From Salipiger bermudensis HTCC2601 (GTDB taxonomy: Bacteria > Pseudomonadota > Alphaproteobacteria > Rhodobacterales > Rhodobacteraceae), in contig NZ_DS022276.1 in the NCBI RefSeq assembly GCF_000153725.1, forward strand, positions 2,435,690-2,499,689: DNA of 64,000 bases, written 5' to 3'. The notes under the pieces are model-generated. The model was not told where the DNA came from and did not search any database. It saw only the letters and a program-made list of their open reading frames with translations. Numbering within the stretch: the stretch's first letter is position 1; every line of letters starts with the position of its first letter. Positions 48,249 through 57,292 of this stretch are shown in pieces. The position numbers and the translations under genes were made by a program.

Positions 48249-49031
48249 CTATGCATCGCCAGTCCATCCAAGTGCGCTTGAGAGACGGTGGGCGGCGTCG
48301 GTTGTGAGGCGGATGATGTGCTCCAACTCAGAATCGCCGGTGCGGAAGGCTGGAGCGACCGTGTGCACGGTTGCCACGACCGAAGCACTGATCGTGCGGA
48401 CGGGGGCCGCGCAGGACACTTGATGGTCGCTCACCTCACCGCGGCTGATGCAATAGCCTTGCCGCCGGATGCGGGTCAGCTCCTGCAAGATGGCGCCCCG
48501 GGTGCGCGGGGTGTTGTTTGTGATCGCCGCGGGGGTCAGCGGTACGCATTCTTCGATGAAACGCGACGACTGGAAGGCCAGCAGGCACTTGGGCGAGCCG
48601 GCGTAGAGCGGCCGCCGACGGCCGACATTAGCGTGCACCCGCAGATCTCGCGAGGGTTCCGCCTTGGCGATGCAGATCGCCTCAGTGCCGTCGATTGTCC
48701 GGAGCTGAACTGTCTCGTTCACTCGCTGGCAAAGATCTTCGAGAATGGGCGTCGCGAGGCGAATCATATCGGTCTGCGAACTGGCTGTAATTCCTAGGAT
48801 CAGCATCGCGTCGCCCAAACCATAGGTGCCGTCACTCGTGCGTTTGACTATCTGCCGCTGTTCCATTGTGTGCAACAAGCGATAGGCTCGTGACTTGGTG
48901 AGGCCAGTTTTTCGGGCAAGTTCGGTTACTCCGGCACCGGGGTTGCGTGCAACGGCCATGAGTAGGTCGAAGGCTTTACCTACTGATTCTACGTTGTAAT
49001 CTTGAACCATCTGTTGTCGCTCCATGCGCAT
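48249..49031 (-). CDS. IclR-family transcriptional regulator
   Basis: A 260-aa repressor/activator. The N-terminal winged helix is VESVGKAFDLLMAVARNP followed by VTELARKTGLTKSRAYRLLHTM (recognition helix) near residues 35-57. The C-terminal effector domain has LRVHANVGRRRPLYAGSPK and RRQGYCISRGEVSDHQVSCAAPV, both typical of IclR. It is divergent from the peptide ABC operon by 124 bases and most likely controls it in response to a substrate. ATG codons at 49031 and 49025 are both possible. Confidence 0.92.
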   Translation of the reverse strand: MRMERQQMVQDYNVESVGKAFDLLMAVARNPGAGVTELARKTGLTKSRAYRLLHTMEQRQIVKRTSDGTYGLGDAMLILGITASSQTDMIRLATPILEDLCQRVNETVQLRTIDGTEAICIAKAEPSRDLRVHANVGRRRPLYAGSPKCLLAFQSSRFIEECVPLTPAAITNNTPRTRGAILQELTRIRRQGYCISRGEVSDHQVSCAAPVRTISASVVATVHTVAPAFRTGDSELEHIIRLTTDAAHRLSSALGWTGDA

Positions 49032-49049
49032 TTAGTCAAAAAGTTAAAC

Positions 49050-49066
49050 GTTTCATCTAGTAAAAC
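49050..49066. promoter_or_regulatory. Candidate IclR operator
   Basis: The imperfect inverted repeat GTTTCATCTAGTAAAAC lies in the A/T-rich 124-base spacer between the IclR gene and the ABC operon, a normal position for an IclR operator. The match is by eye only. Confidence 0.35.
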
Positions 49067-49155
49067 AAGTATGAAATATGTTTGACAGATTGATGATCGG
49101 CCTCCTTTTCTATGAGCACACAAGAGGCGCCTGACGCGCCGAGAAAGGGTCCGAA

Positions 49156-50775
49156 ATGGACCGTCACCATGAAACAGGGAAAAAAACTTTGATCCACCTG
49201 ACGAAACGCAACCTCCTGAAGAGTTCCGCACTTGCCCTGATCGCCGCAGCGACCGCGACGCCGGCACTGGCGCAGGATGCGCACCTGTCAATCGGGATGG
49301 CCGCGCCGATCACCTCGCTCGACCCGCACGAGGATTCAAACTCGCCCAACAACGCCACCAGCCGCCACATCTGGGACAGCCTGATCAATCGCGGGGGCTC
49401 GGCCGAGAACCAGCCCCAGCTCGCCACCGAGTGGGAGATCGTCGACGACACCCACTGGCGCTTCCACCTGCGCGAGGGTGTGACCTTCCACGACGGCAAC
49501 GACTTTGATGCCGAGGATGTGGTGGCGTCGCTGATTCGCGCGCGTGACAAGGAAAGCCAGGCCTTCGCCTCCTACACCCGCAACATCGCCAAGGTGACTG
49601 CCGAGGATCCTCTGACTGTGCTCGTCGAGACCTCCGTGCCCGACCCCATGATCCTCAACTCGCTGAGCCGGATCCGCATCATCAGCTCGGACTATGCTGA
49701 CGCCGAGGTGTCTGAGTTCGAGAACGGCCCCGCCGCCGTTGGCACCGGCCCGTTCAAGCTGGTCTCCTACACCCCCGGCGATCGCATCGAGCTGGAACGC
49801 AACGATGACTACTTCGCCGGTCCCGCGGACTGGGACGAAGTCACGCTGCGCCTCGTGCCCGACGAGGGTGGCCGACTGGCGTCGCTGCTTGCCGGGGATC
49901 TCGACCTGATCGAGGCGCTGCCGTCCGAGGGCGTGGCCCGTGTTGAGCAAAGTGATACGCTTAAGGTCATCCGCGGACAGTCGACCCGGATCGTCTACCT
50001 CGGAATGGATGTGTCGCGCGACGAGTCGCCTTTCATCACCGCCAAGGACGGCTCGCCGCTTGATGAAAATCCCTTCAAGGATGCCAGGGTTCGCAAAGCG
50101 CTGCTGATGGCGATGAACCGCGAGGCGATCGTCGACCGAGTGATGCAGGAGAACGGCAGCGTGGCGCACCAGTTCGTCGCCGAGGGCTTCTTCGGCCACT
50201 CCGATAACGTCGAGGAGGTTGCGTACGATCCCGAAGGCGCCAAGGCCCTGCTGGAAGAGGCGGGCTACCCCGACGGCTTCGCGCTGACTATCCACGGCCC
50301 CTCGGGCCGCTACGTCAACGACAGTGAAGTGGTGCAGGCCGCCGGCCAGATGCTGACCCGCATCGGCATCGACACCACCGTCGAGGTAATGCCGTGGTCG
50401 GTCTACTCGGGAAACTACTCGACGGGCGAATACTCGCTTTTCCTGGGATCCTGGGGCGTGAACACCGGCGAGGTGTCGAACCCCTCGGTCGCCATCGTCG
50501 CCGGCCGTGACGCCGACACCGGCATGGGCCGCTACAACGGCGGTGGTATCGACGTGCCCGAGATCAACGAGCTGCTGACCGAGGCAACCTCGACCCTCGA
50601 GGAAGAGGCGCGCGAGCCGCTGCTGCAGGACGTGTCGGACCTGATCTTCAACAACACCTGGCTGCTGCCGATGCACTACGAGAATGTGGTCATGGGCGCT
50701 AAGTCGGGGATCGAGTTCACCCCGCGCGGCGACAAGTACACGCTGGCCTACGAGGTGCATGGCACCGTCGAGTGA
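49156..50775 (+). CDS. Peptide/oligopeptide ABC transporter, substrate-binding protein
   Basis: A 539-aa periplasmic binding protein of the DppA/OppA (SBP_bac_5) family. Signal region: basic KRNLLKSSALALIAAATA, cleavage near ALA-QD. The mature protein has SIGMAAPITSLDPHEDSN, LATEWEIVDDTHWRFHLREG followed by VTFHDGNDFDAEDVVASL (the family signature), and GTGPFKLVSYTPGDRIELERN. It delivers a peptide or similar solute to the permeases encoded downstream. A strong stem-loop at 50787-50814 follows the stop. Confidence 0.93.
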   Translation: MDRHHETGKKTLIHLTKRNLLKSSALALIAAATATPALAQDAHLSIGMAAPITSLDPHEDSNSPNNATSRHIWDSLINRGGSAENQPQLATEWEIVDDTHWRFHLREGVTFHDGNDFDAEDVVASLIRARDKESQAFASYTRNIAKVTAEDPLTVLVETSVPDPMILNSLSRIRIISSDYADAEVSEFENGPAAVGTGPFKLVSYTPGDRIELERNDDYFAGPADWDEVTLRLVPDEGGRLASLLAGDLDLIEALPSEGVARVEQSDTLKVIRGQSTRIVYLGMDVSRDESPFITAKDGSPLDENPFKDARVRKALLMAMNREAIVDRVMQENGSVAHQFVAEGFFGHSDNVEEVAYDPEGAKALLEEAGYPDGFALTIHGPSGRYVNDSEVVQAAGQMLTRIGIDTTVEVMPWSVYSGNYSTGEYSLFLGSWGVNTGEVSNPSVAIVAGRDADTGMGRYNGGGIDVPEINELLTEATSTLEEEAREPLLQDVSDLIFNNTWLLPMHYENVVMGAKSGIEFTPRGDKYTLAYEVHGTVE

Positions 50776-50786
50776 CGCCGGACTTC

Positions 50787-50814
50787 GGCGGGGGCACCTG
50801 ACGGTGCCCCCGCC
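50787..50814 (+). promoter_or_regulatory. Intercistronic stem-loop after the binding-protein gene
   Basis: A perfect 12-bp stem (GGCGGGGGCACC / GGTGCCCCCGCC) with loop TGAC and no T-tract. Such structures protect the upstream binding-protein mRNA and let it outnumber the permease messages in ABC operons. Confidence 0.7.
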
Positions 50815-50860
50815 CTCCAGCCCGCGAGCGGGCAAAGACGACCTTCCCCCAGGAGACCCC

Positions 50861-51712
50861 ATGCAAGAGCTTGGAACGAGCGGCGCGGCCGAACGCGCCC
50901 GCGCGGTATACGACTATGGTGAAACGGCGATCTTCGCCTCGACGGCGGACCCGCGCTTTCACATGTTGCTGTACGTGCCGCCCGCCGCGGCCGAGGGCCG
51001 CCGGGTCGACCTGCTCGTCGCCGTGCACGGCACGGGCCGCACCTCGGCGCTGGAACTTCGCGACGGCTTTGCTGAGTTCGGGCTCTACAATGACTGCGCC
51101 GTGCTCTGCCCGATCTTCCCGGTCAACGTGCGCGGCGACGGCGCGCGCTCGGGCTACAAGTACATGGAAGAGGGCGACATCCGCTACGACCAAGTGGTGC
51201 TGTCGATGGTCGGGGAGATGGCCGAGAAATACGGACAGGACTGGTCCAAGTTCGCCATGTTCGGCTATTCAGGGGGCGGCCACTTCACCCACCGGTTCAC
51301 CATTCTCCACCCGGAGAAGCTCTGGGCGTCGAGCATCGGTGCCCCGGGATCGGTCACACTGCTGGATCCGGACCGGGACTGGTGGGTCGGCGTGCGCGAC
51401 CTGGCCGAGCGGTTCGGCAAGCCCTTCGATGCTGCCGCGCTGGCACAGGTGCCGGTCCACATGGTGGTCGGCGCGCTCGACCTCGAGACGTGGGAGATCA
51501 CCCACAAGCCCGGCTCGACCTATTACATGGAGGGGGCCAATGACCCCGGCGAGACCCGCCCTGAACGGCTGCGCAGCCTCAAGGCCTCGTTCGAGGCGGA
51601 GGGCGTCACGGTGAGTTTCGACGAGGTGCCCGGCGTCTCGCATGACAGGCTGAAGTGCATCGGTCACGTGAAGGCGTTCCTCACCCGGACGCTGAAGGAG
51701 ATGCGCGCATGA
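50861..51712 (+). CDS. Alpha/beta hydrolase
   Basis: A 283-aa serine hydrolase. The oxyanion region is LLVAVHGTGRT near residue 55 and the nucleophile elbow is MFGYSGGGHFTHRF (G-x-S-x-G) near residue 132; the late His is in VPGVSHDRLK near residue 260 and an Asp in MVVGALDLETW. The start at 50861 has AGGAG six bases upstream. It overlaps the next gene by 4 bases. The substrate is unknown; with a peptide transporter and a gamma-glutamyltransferase-like enzyme it may split an ester or amide of the imported compound. Confidence 0.85.
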   Translation: MQELGTSGAAERARAVYDYGETAIFASTADPRFHMLLYVPPAAAEGRRVDLLVAVHGTGRTSALELRDGFAEFGLYNDCAVLCPIFPVNVRGDGARSGYKYMEEGDIRYDQVVLSMVGEMAEKYGQDWSKFAMFGYSGGGHFTHRFTILHPEKLWASSIGAPGSVTLLDPDRDWWVGVRDLAERFGKPFDAAALAQVPVHMVVGALDLETWEITHKPGSTYYMEGANDPGETRPERLRSLKASFEAEGVTVSFDEVPGVSHDRLKCIGHVKAFLTRTLKEMRA

Positions 51713-53322
51713 TCCAGAACGCGACCATCGTTGCCCCCCAGCCCGAGGCCGTGGAGGCCGGGGCCGAGGTGCTGGAACGCGGCGGCAACGCCATCGACGC
51801 GGCGCTGGCCTGTGCCTTCGTGCAGGGGGTCGTCGACCCGCAGATGTCCGGCATCGGCGGCTTCGGTTCCATGCAGGTCTACATGCCGGGGCGCGGCGTT
51901 CACGAGATCCTCGAGTTCTACGCTCTCGCGCCTGCGTCGGCGACGCCGGACATGTGGCTGGACAAGCTCAAGGGGCAGAGTCGCGACGGATTCGGCTTCA
52001 TTCTTGAGGATAACATTTCAGAAATCGGCTACCTCGCCTGCTGCACGCCGGGCTCGCTCAAGGGCTACGAGACGGCGTTGCGCGATTACGGTAGCTGGGA
52101 CTGGGCCGACCTAATTGCGCCGGCGGTCAAATACGCCGAGGACGGCTTCAAGATCCGCCCGCACATGCACTGGTACTGGACCAAGGACCAGAGTAGCGAC
52201 GGCCAAGTCAACACGATGGACAAGCTGCGCTATTCCACCACCGGTCAGCGCGTCTACTTCCACGAGGACGGATCGTTGCGGGGCGTGGGCGAGATCCTTC
52301 GCAACCCGGACCTCGGTCGCACCCTGCGCCAGGTGGCCGAAAGCGGCTCGTCCGACATCTTCTACACCGGCGAAATCGCCGAGCAGATCTCGGCGGACTT
52401 CGCGGCCCACGGCGGGCTGATCGGCATGGACGATCTCGCGCAATACGGCGTCACCAAGGCCGATCCCGTCTGGGGCAGCTACCGGGGGCGCAACATCGCG
52501 TCGAGCCCGCCGCCGGGCTCGGGCTTCCCGATGCTGGAATTGCTGCACATCCTCGAGAACTTCGACCTCGAGGCGATGGGCCACGGCTCCACCATGTACG
52601 TGCGCACGCTCTTCGAAGCGATGAAACGCATGACCATCGACAAGGACCTGCACATGGGCGATCCGGCCTATGTCGATGTGCCGGTCCAGGCGCTGTTGTC
52701 CAAGGAGCACGCGGCGCAACTGGCCGATGCCATCAAGCGGGGCGAGCGCGGCAACGTCGAGCGGTTGGACATGTCGCAGCGCGACACCACCCATATCTCG
52801 GTGATCGACAAGGAGGGCAACGCCGTCGCCCTCACGCATTCTCTGGGCAGCCCGTCGGGTGCTATCACCGAAGGCCTCGGCTTCATGTACAACGGGCTGA
52901 TGGGTCGCTTCGATCCGCGGCCTGGAAGGCCCGCGTCCATCGCGCCGCGCAAGCGCAGGGCCAGCTCGGCCGCGCCCACCATCGTATTCGAGGACGGGCA
53001 GCCCTCCATCGTCATCGGCGCGCCGGGCGGCAGTTACATCGCGCCGACCGTGGCGCAGGGCATCGTGAACATGATCGACTTCGACATGAACATCCACGCA
53101 GCCGTCTCGGCGCCGCGCCTCGTGGGCGTGTCGAACAGTATCGACATCTGCAACCGCATCCGCCGCTCGGTCGCCGACGAGCTGCGCGCCGAGGGTTACG
53201 AGGTGCTGCGGTCGCCGCAGACCTATGCCTTTGCCGCTCTGCACGGTATCCGAGTCGAGAACGGCGTGTCGTCGGGTGCTGCGGATCCGCAGCGCGACGG
53301 CATGGCGATCAGCGTCGACTGA
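51709..53322 (+). CDS. Gamma-glutamyltransferase family protein
   Basis: A 537-aa Ntn-hydrolase that would self-cleave into two subunits. The N-terminal part has EVLERGGNAIDAALACAF and GIGGFGSMQVYM, and the catalytic Thr region is DTTHISVIDKEGNAVALTHS near residue 365. It ends with GAPGGSYIAPTVAQGIVNM and the usual C-terminal segment. There is no signal peptide, so it acts in the cytoplasm, unlike classical Ggt; this fits the oxamate-amidohydrolase-like, ABC-associated members. Expected reaction: hydrolysis of a gamma-glutamyl or similar amide from the imported solute. Confidence 0.9.
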   Translation: MIQNATIVAPQPEAVEAGAEVLERGGNAIDAALACAFVQGVVDPQMSGIGGFGSMQVYMPGRGVHEILEFYALAPASATPDMWLDKLKGQSRDGFGFILEDNISEIGYLACCTPGSLKGYETALRDYGSWDWADLIAPAVKYAEDGFKIRPHMHWYWTKDQSSDGQVNTMDKLRYSTTGQRVYFHEDGSLRGVGEILRNPDLGRTLRQVAESGSSDIFYTGEIAEQISADFAAHGGLIGMDDLAQYGVTKADPVWGSYRGRNIASSPPPGSGFPMLELLHILENFDLEAMGHGSTMYVRTLFEAMKRMTIDKDLHMGDPAYVDVPVQALLSKEHAAQLADAIKRGERGNVERLDMSQRDTTHISVIDKEGNAVALTHSLGSPSGAITEGLGFMYNGLMGRFDPRPGRPASIAPRKRRASSAAPTIVFEDGQPSIVIGAPGGSYIAPTVAQGIVNMIDFDMNIHAAVSAPRLVGVSNSIDICNRIRRSVADELRAEGYEVLRSPQTYAFAALHGIRVENGVSSGAADPQRDGMAISVD

Positions 53323-53341
53323 AGGGAAGGGAGCCACGGCC

Positions 53342-54316
53342 ATGATAACAACGCTCATACGTCGGGCGATCCAGGCGGGCTTTGTCGTCATTGCCATGAC
53401 GCTGATCGTCTTCATCGGGGTCAATGTCATCGGCAACCCCGTCGACATCCTAATCAACCCAGACCTGAACCAAGCCGAGCGGCTGCGGGTGATCGAGAAC
53501 CTCGGCCTCGACCAATCACTGTGGCGCCAGTACCTGAGCTTCCTGCACGGGCTGACGCAGGGCAGCTTCGGGGACAGCTTCGTCTACGGGCGCCCAGCGC
53601 TCGACGTGATCCTGGAACGGCTGCCCGCGACGCTGGAGCTGGCGCTCTGCGCAATGGTCATCGCCATCGTGGTGGGCCTGCCGCTGGGGCTTTATGCCGG
53701 GCTCTACCCCGATCGGGTGTCTTCGAAGCTGATCATGACCGGCTCGATCCTGGGCTTCTCGCTCCCGACCTTCTGGGTCGGGCTGATGTTCATCCTCGTC
53801 TTCGCGGTACAGCTTGGATGGCTGCCGTCGAACGGGCGCGGTGATACTGCCGAGTTTCTTGGGGCGCGGTGGTCTTTCCTCACCGGAGATGGGCTGTCGC
53901 ACCTCCTGCTGCCGGCGCTGAACCTCGCGCTGTTCAAGACCTCGCTGATCCTGCGCCTGACGCGGGCCGGCGTGCAGGAGGTCGTGATGCAGGACTTCGT
54001 TAAGTTCGCCCGCGCGAAGGGCCTTCGCGAGAACCGCATCATCCTGGTGCACATCCTTAAGAACTTAATGATCCCAGTGGTGACCATCATCGGGCTGGAG
54101 TTCGGATCGCTCATCGCCTTCTCGGTGGTGACCGAGAGCATTTTCGGCTGGCCCGGCATGGGCAAGCTGATCATCGACAGCATCAACCTGCTCGATCGCC
54201 CCGTGATCGTGGCCTACCTGATGATGATGGTTGTGCTCTTCGTGTCGCTGAACTTCATCATCGACATCTGCTACACGCTGCTGGACCCGCGCGTCCGGCT
54301 TGACGGAAAGGGCTGA
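53342..54316 (+). CDS. Peptide ABC transporter permease (DppB-like)
   Basis: A 324-aa inner-membrane permease with about six membrane helices. Start MITTLIRRAIQAGFVVIAM is typical of DppB/OppB. The EAA-type loop that contacts the ATPases is DFVKFARAKGLRENRIILVH, followed by VVTIIGLEFGSLIAFSVVTE and ESIFGWPGMGKL. Confidence 0.93.
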   Translation: MITTLIRRAIQAGFVVIAMTLIVFIGVNVIGNPVDILINPDLNQAERLRVIENLGLDQSLWRQYLSFLHGLTQGSFGDSFVYGRPALDVILERLPATLELALCAMVIAIVVGLPLGLYAGLYPDRVSSKLIMTGSILGFSLPTFWVGLMFILVFAVQLGWLPSNGRGDTAEFLGARWSFLTGDGLSHLLLPALNLALFKTSLILRLTRAGVQEVVMQDFVKFARAKGLRENRIILVHILKNLMIPVVTIIGLEFGSLIAFSVVTESIFGWPGMGKLIIDSINLLDRPVIVAYLMMMVVLFVSLNFIIDICYTLLDPRVRLDGKG

Positions 54317-54321
54317 GCCGC

Positions 54322-55266
54322 ATGGAACGCAAGCTTGCCAGCACGACCGGCTCTCCCGAAGGCGTCGTAACCGGCGCTGCATCGGAGGCGCCTCCGCCGC
54401 CCAAGGTCAGCGCCGCCATCCGCCGCTTCCTGTCCGAGCCGACCGCCATTATCGGCGTCGCGGGGTTGACCCTCGTGGTCTTTGTTGCGGTCTTCGCGCC
54501 GCTTCTGTCGCCGCAGAATCCCTACGACCTGATGCAGCTCGACATAATGGACAGCCGGCTGGCGCCCGGCTCCGAGAGCTTCACCGGCGTGCCCTATCAC
54601 CTGGGCACCGACGGGCAGGGCAGGGACATCCTGTCAGGCATCATGTACGGGCTGCGGACCTCGCTGATCGTGGGCATCGCCTCGGCCTTCGCAGCCGCCC
54701 TGATTGGCACCACCGCCGGATTGATGGCCGCCTATGTCGGCGGGCGCACCGAGAGCTTCATCATGCGCTTAGTGGACCTCCAGCTGTCCTTCCCGACGAT
54801 CCTCATGGCGCTCATGGTGCTGGCGATCCTCGGGAACGGCGTGACCAACGTGGTGCTCGCGATCATCGTGGCCGAATGGGCCACCTATGCGCGGACGGCG
54901 CGGGGCACCGCCCTGGTCGAGCGGGAAAAGGAGTTCATCGAGGCAGCACGCTGCCTGCGCATACCGGGGCGCCGGGTGCTGCTGCGGCACCTGCTGCCCA
55001 ACTGCCTGGCGCCGATCATCGTGATCGCGACCATGCAGGTGGCTCGCGCCATCGGGCTAGAGGCGACGCTGTCCTTCCTCGGCCTCGGCGCCTCGGTCAC
55101 CCAGCCTTCGCTGGGGATGCTGATTGCCAACGGCTACCAGTACCTGCTGTCCGGCCTCTACTGGATCAGCTTCTACCCCGGCATCGCGCTGCTCATCACC
55201 ATCGTATCCATCAACCTCGTGGGCGACAGGCTCCGCGACGTGCTTAACCCGAGGAACGCCCGATGA
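54322..55266 (+). CDS. Peptide ABC transporter permease (DppC-like)
   Basis: A 314-aa permease that pairs with the preceding one. A cytoplasmic Pro-rich N-terminus precedes the first helix (AIIGVAGLTLVVFVAVFAPLL). Characteristic segments are FTGVPYHLGTDGQGRDILSG and the EAA loop EFIEAARCLRIPGRRVLLRH. It overlaps the next ATPase gene by 4 bases. Confidence 0.93.
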   Translation: MERKLASTTGSPEGVVTGAASEAPPPPKVSAAIRRFLSEPTAIIGVAGLTLVVFVAVFAPLLSPQNPYDLMQLDIMDSRLAPGSESFTGVPYHLGTDGQGRDILSGIMYGLRTSLIVGIASAFAAALIGTTAGLMAAYVGGRTESFIMRLVDLQLSFPTILMALMVLAILGNGVTNVVLAIIVAEWATYARTARGTALVEREKEFIEAARCLRIPGRRVLLRHLLPNCLAPIIVIATMQVARAIGLEATLSFLGLGASVTQPSLGMLIANGYQYLLSGLYWISFYPGIALLITIVSINLVGDRLRDVLNPRNAR

Positions 55267-56234
55267 CCCCGCTTCTGGATGTCCGCGACCTTGTGACCAC
55301 CTTCCCTGGACGGGGGCGCGCGCTGCGTGCCGTCGACGAGGTGTCCTTCCAGCTCGGCCGCGGCGAGGTGCTGGGCCTCGTCGGTGAAAGCGGCTCGGGC
55401 AAAAGCGTCACCGGCTTCTCGATTATGGGTCTGGTGGATGCGCCCGGACGGGTGGCCTCGGGGCAGATCCTCTTCGACGGCGAGGACTTGGCGCAGCTCG
55501 ATGCCGAAACCCGCCGGTCGCTGCGCGGGCGCCGCATCGCGATGGTGTTCCAGGATCCGATGATGACCCTGAACCCGGTGCTGCGCATCGGCACCCAGAT
55601 GACCGAGACGCTGCACGCCCATGAAAAGCTCTCCGCCGCCGAGGCACGGGCGCGCGCCCGCGACGCGCTTGGCCTCGTGGGCATTCCCAGTCCCCAGGAG
55701 CGGCTCGATGCCTACCCGCACGAGTTCTCGGGCGGGATGCGTCAGCGGGTGGCCATCGCGATCGCGCTGTTGCACCGGCCCGACCTCATCATCGCCGACG
55801 AGCCGACCACCGCGCTCGACGTGACGATCCAGGCGCAGATCATCTCGGAGTTCCAGAAACTGACCGAGGAGCAGGGCACCTCGGTGATCTGGATCACCCA
55901 CGACCTTGCCATCGTCTCGGGGCTCGCAGACCGCATCGCGGTCATGTACGGCGGGCGCATCGTCGAGGCGGGCACGATCACCGAGGTGCTTACCGCGCCG
56001 CGCCATCCCTACACGCGCGGGCTGATCCGCTCGGTGCCGTCGGAGAACACCCGGGGCACGCGGCTGGCCCAGATCCCCGGTGTGACGCCCGGGCTGGGGC
56101 GGATGCCAGAGGGCTGCGCGTTCCGCACCCGATGCCCGCGCGCCACCGAGGTCTGCTCTGAACGGCCCGGCCGCTTCGGTGACGCGATGGCATACCACCG
56201 CTGCTTTCACCCGCACGAGGAGGCGCTCGCGTGA
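55263..56234 (+). CDS. Peptide ABC transporter ATP-binding protein (DppD-like)
   Basis: A 323-aa ATPase with Walker A GESGSGKSVTG near residue 40, signature FSGGMRQRVAIAIAL near 158, and Walker B LIIADEPTTALD. The C-terminal oligopeptide/dipeptide extension with Cys residues (CAFRTRCPRATEVC) is present. Confidence 0.95.
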   Translation: MTPLLDVRDLVTTFPGRGRALRAVDEVSFQLGRGEVLGLVGESGSGKSVTGFSIMGLVDAPGRVASGQILFDGEDLAQLDAETRRSLRGRRIAMVFQDPMMTLNPVLRIGTQMTETLHAHEKLSAAEARARARDALGLVGIPSPQERLDAYPHEFSGGMRQRVAIAIALLHRPDLIIADEPTTALDVTIQAQIISEFQKLTEEQGTSVIWITHDLAIVSGLADRIAVMYGGRIVEAGTITEVLTAPRHPYTRGLIRSVPSENTRGTRLAQIPGVTPGLGRMPEGCAFRTRCPRATEVCSERPGRFGDAMAYHRCFHPHEEALA

Positions 56235-57292
56235 CCATGCCCGACATTCACACCCCCGCCGCAACCGCGCCGTCCCGTGACAGCTCCACGGAGACACCGC
56301 TGCTGGAGCTCAGGGACGTCTCGCGCCGCTTCGGGTCCCGCCCCGACCTCGCGGCACGCATCAGCATTGCGCTCGGTGCTGCCAAGCCGCCGCCCGTAGT
56401 CCATGCGCTCGACGGTGTCGACCTGACGATCCGGCGCGGCGAGGTGCTTGGCCTTGTCGGTGAATCCGGCTGCGGCAAGTCCACGCTCGGTCGCATCGCG
56501 GCGGGCATCCTGCCGCCGTCTGAGGGGCAGGTGCTGTGGAAGGGAGAGGACCGCAAGACGCTGCGCGGCAAGCGCCGCCTGCAGGCCGATCTCGAGGCGC
56601 AGATGATCTTCCAGAACCCGATGGCCGCGCTGAACCCGCGCATGACCATCGAGACGCTGGTCTCCGAGGCGCCGCAGATCCACGGAATGATCAACGGCGA
56701 CCGCGCCGCCTATGTCGATGACTACCTCGTGAAGGCGGGCTTCGATCCGGCCATGAAACGTCGCCTGCCGCACCAGTTTTCGGGCGGTCAGCGGGCGCGG
56801 GTGAACATCGCGCGGGCGCTGGCCGTGCAGCCCGAGTTCCTTGTCTGCGACGAGAGCGTCGCGGCGCTCGATGTGTCGATCCAGGCTCAGATCCTCAACC
56901 TGTTCATGGACCTGCGCGAGGACCTCGATCTCACATACCTTTTCGTGAGCCACGATCTCGGAGTAGTCGAGCATATCTCGGACCGGGTGGCGATCATGTA
57001 TCTCGGCCGGGTGGTCGAGGAGGCGCCGGTTGCCGAGGTCTTTGCCCGGCCCAACCACCCCTATACGCAGCAACTTCTGGCCGAGGTGCCGCGCATCCGC
57101 CCCGGCAAGCGGCACTTCAACGCCATGAAGGGCGAGCTGCCCAGCCCGCTCGATCCGCCGAAGGGCTGCCACTTCCACCCGCGCTGCCCATTCGTCCACG
57201 AACGGTGCCGTGTCGAGGCCCCGGTGCGGCGTGAAATCGCGCCGGGCCACAGCTCGGCCTGTCATCTGAACGATGTCTCCGCGGCGGCATGA
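56231..57292 (+). CDS. Peptide ABC transporter ATP-binding protein (DppF-like)
   Basis: A 353-aa ATPase, partner of the preceding one. Walker A GESGCGKSTLG is near residue 78, signature FSGGQRARVNIARAL near 185, Walker B FLVCDESVAALD. The aspartate/serine change in the last motif (DES instead of DEP) is minor. Starts from GTG at 56231, overlapping the previous stop; an ATG at 56237 is an alternative. Confidence 0.94.
   Translation: MTMPDIHTPAATAPSRDSSTETPLLELRDVSRRFGSRPDLAARISIALGAAKPPPVVHALDGVDLTIRRGEVLGLVGESGCGKSTLGRIAAGILPPSEGQVLWKGEDRKTLRGKRRLQADLEAQMIFQNPMAALNPRMTIETLVSEAPQIHGMINGDRAAYVDDYLVKAGFDPAMKRRLPHQFSGGQRARVNIARALAVQPEFLVCDESVAALDVSIQAQILNLFMDLREDLDLTYLFVSHDLGVVEHISDRVAIMYLGRVVEEAPVAEVFARPNHPYTQQLLAEVPRIRPGKRHFNAMKGELPSPLDPPKGCHFHPRCPFVHERCRVEAPVRREIAPGHSSACHLNDVSAAA

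Noticed and set aside
48086-48388. Minus-strand frame with plausible composition downstream of the IclR gene
   Set aside because: It overlaps the IclR coding end in another frame, lacks a ribosome site and has no recognisable domain.
49336-53457. Long antisense frames opposite the binding-protein and GGT-family genes
   Set aside because: No start context, no domains and complete overlap with well-supported plus-strand genes.
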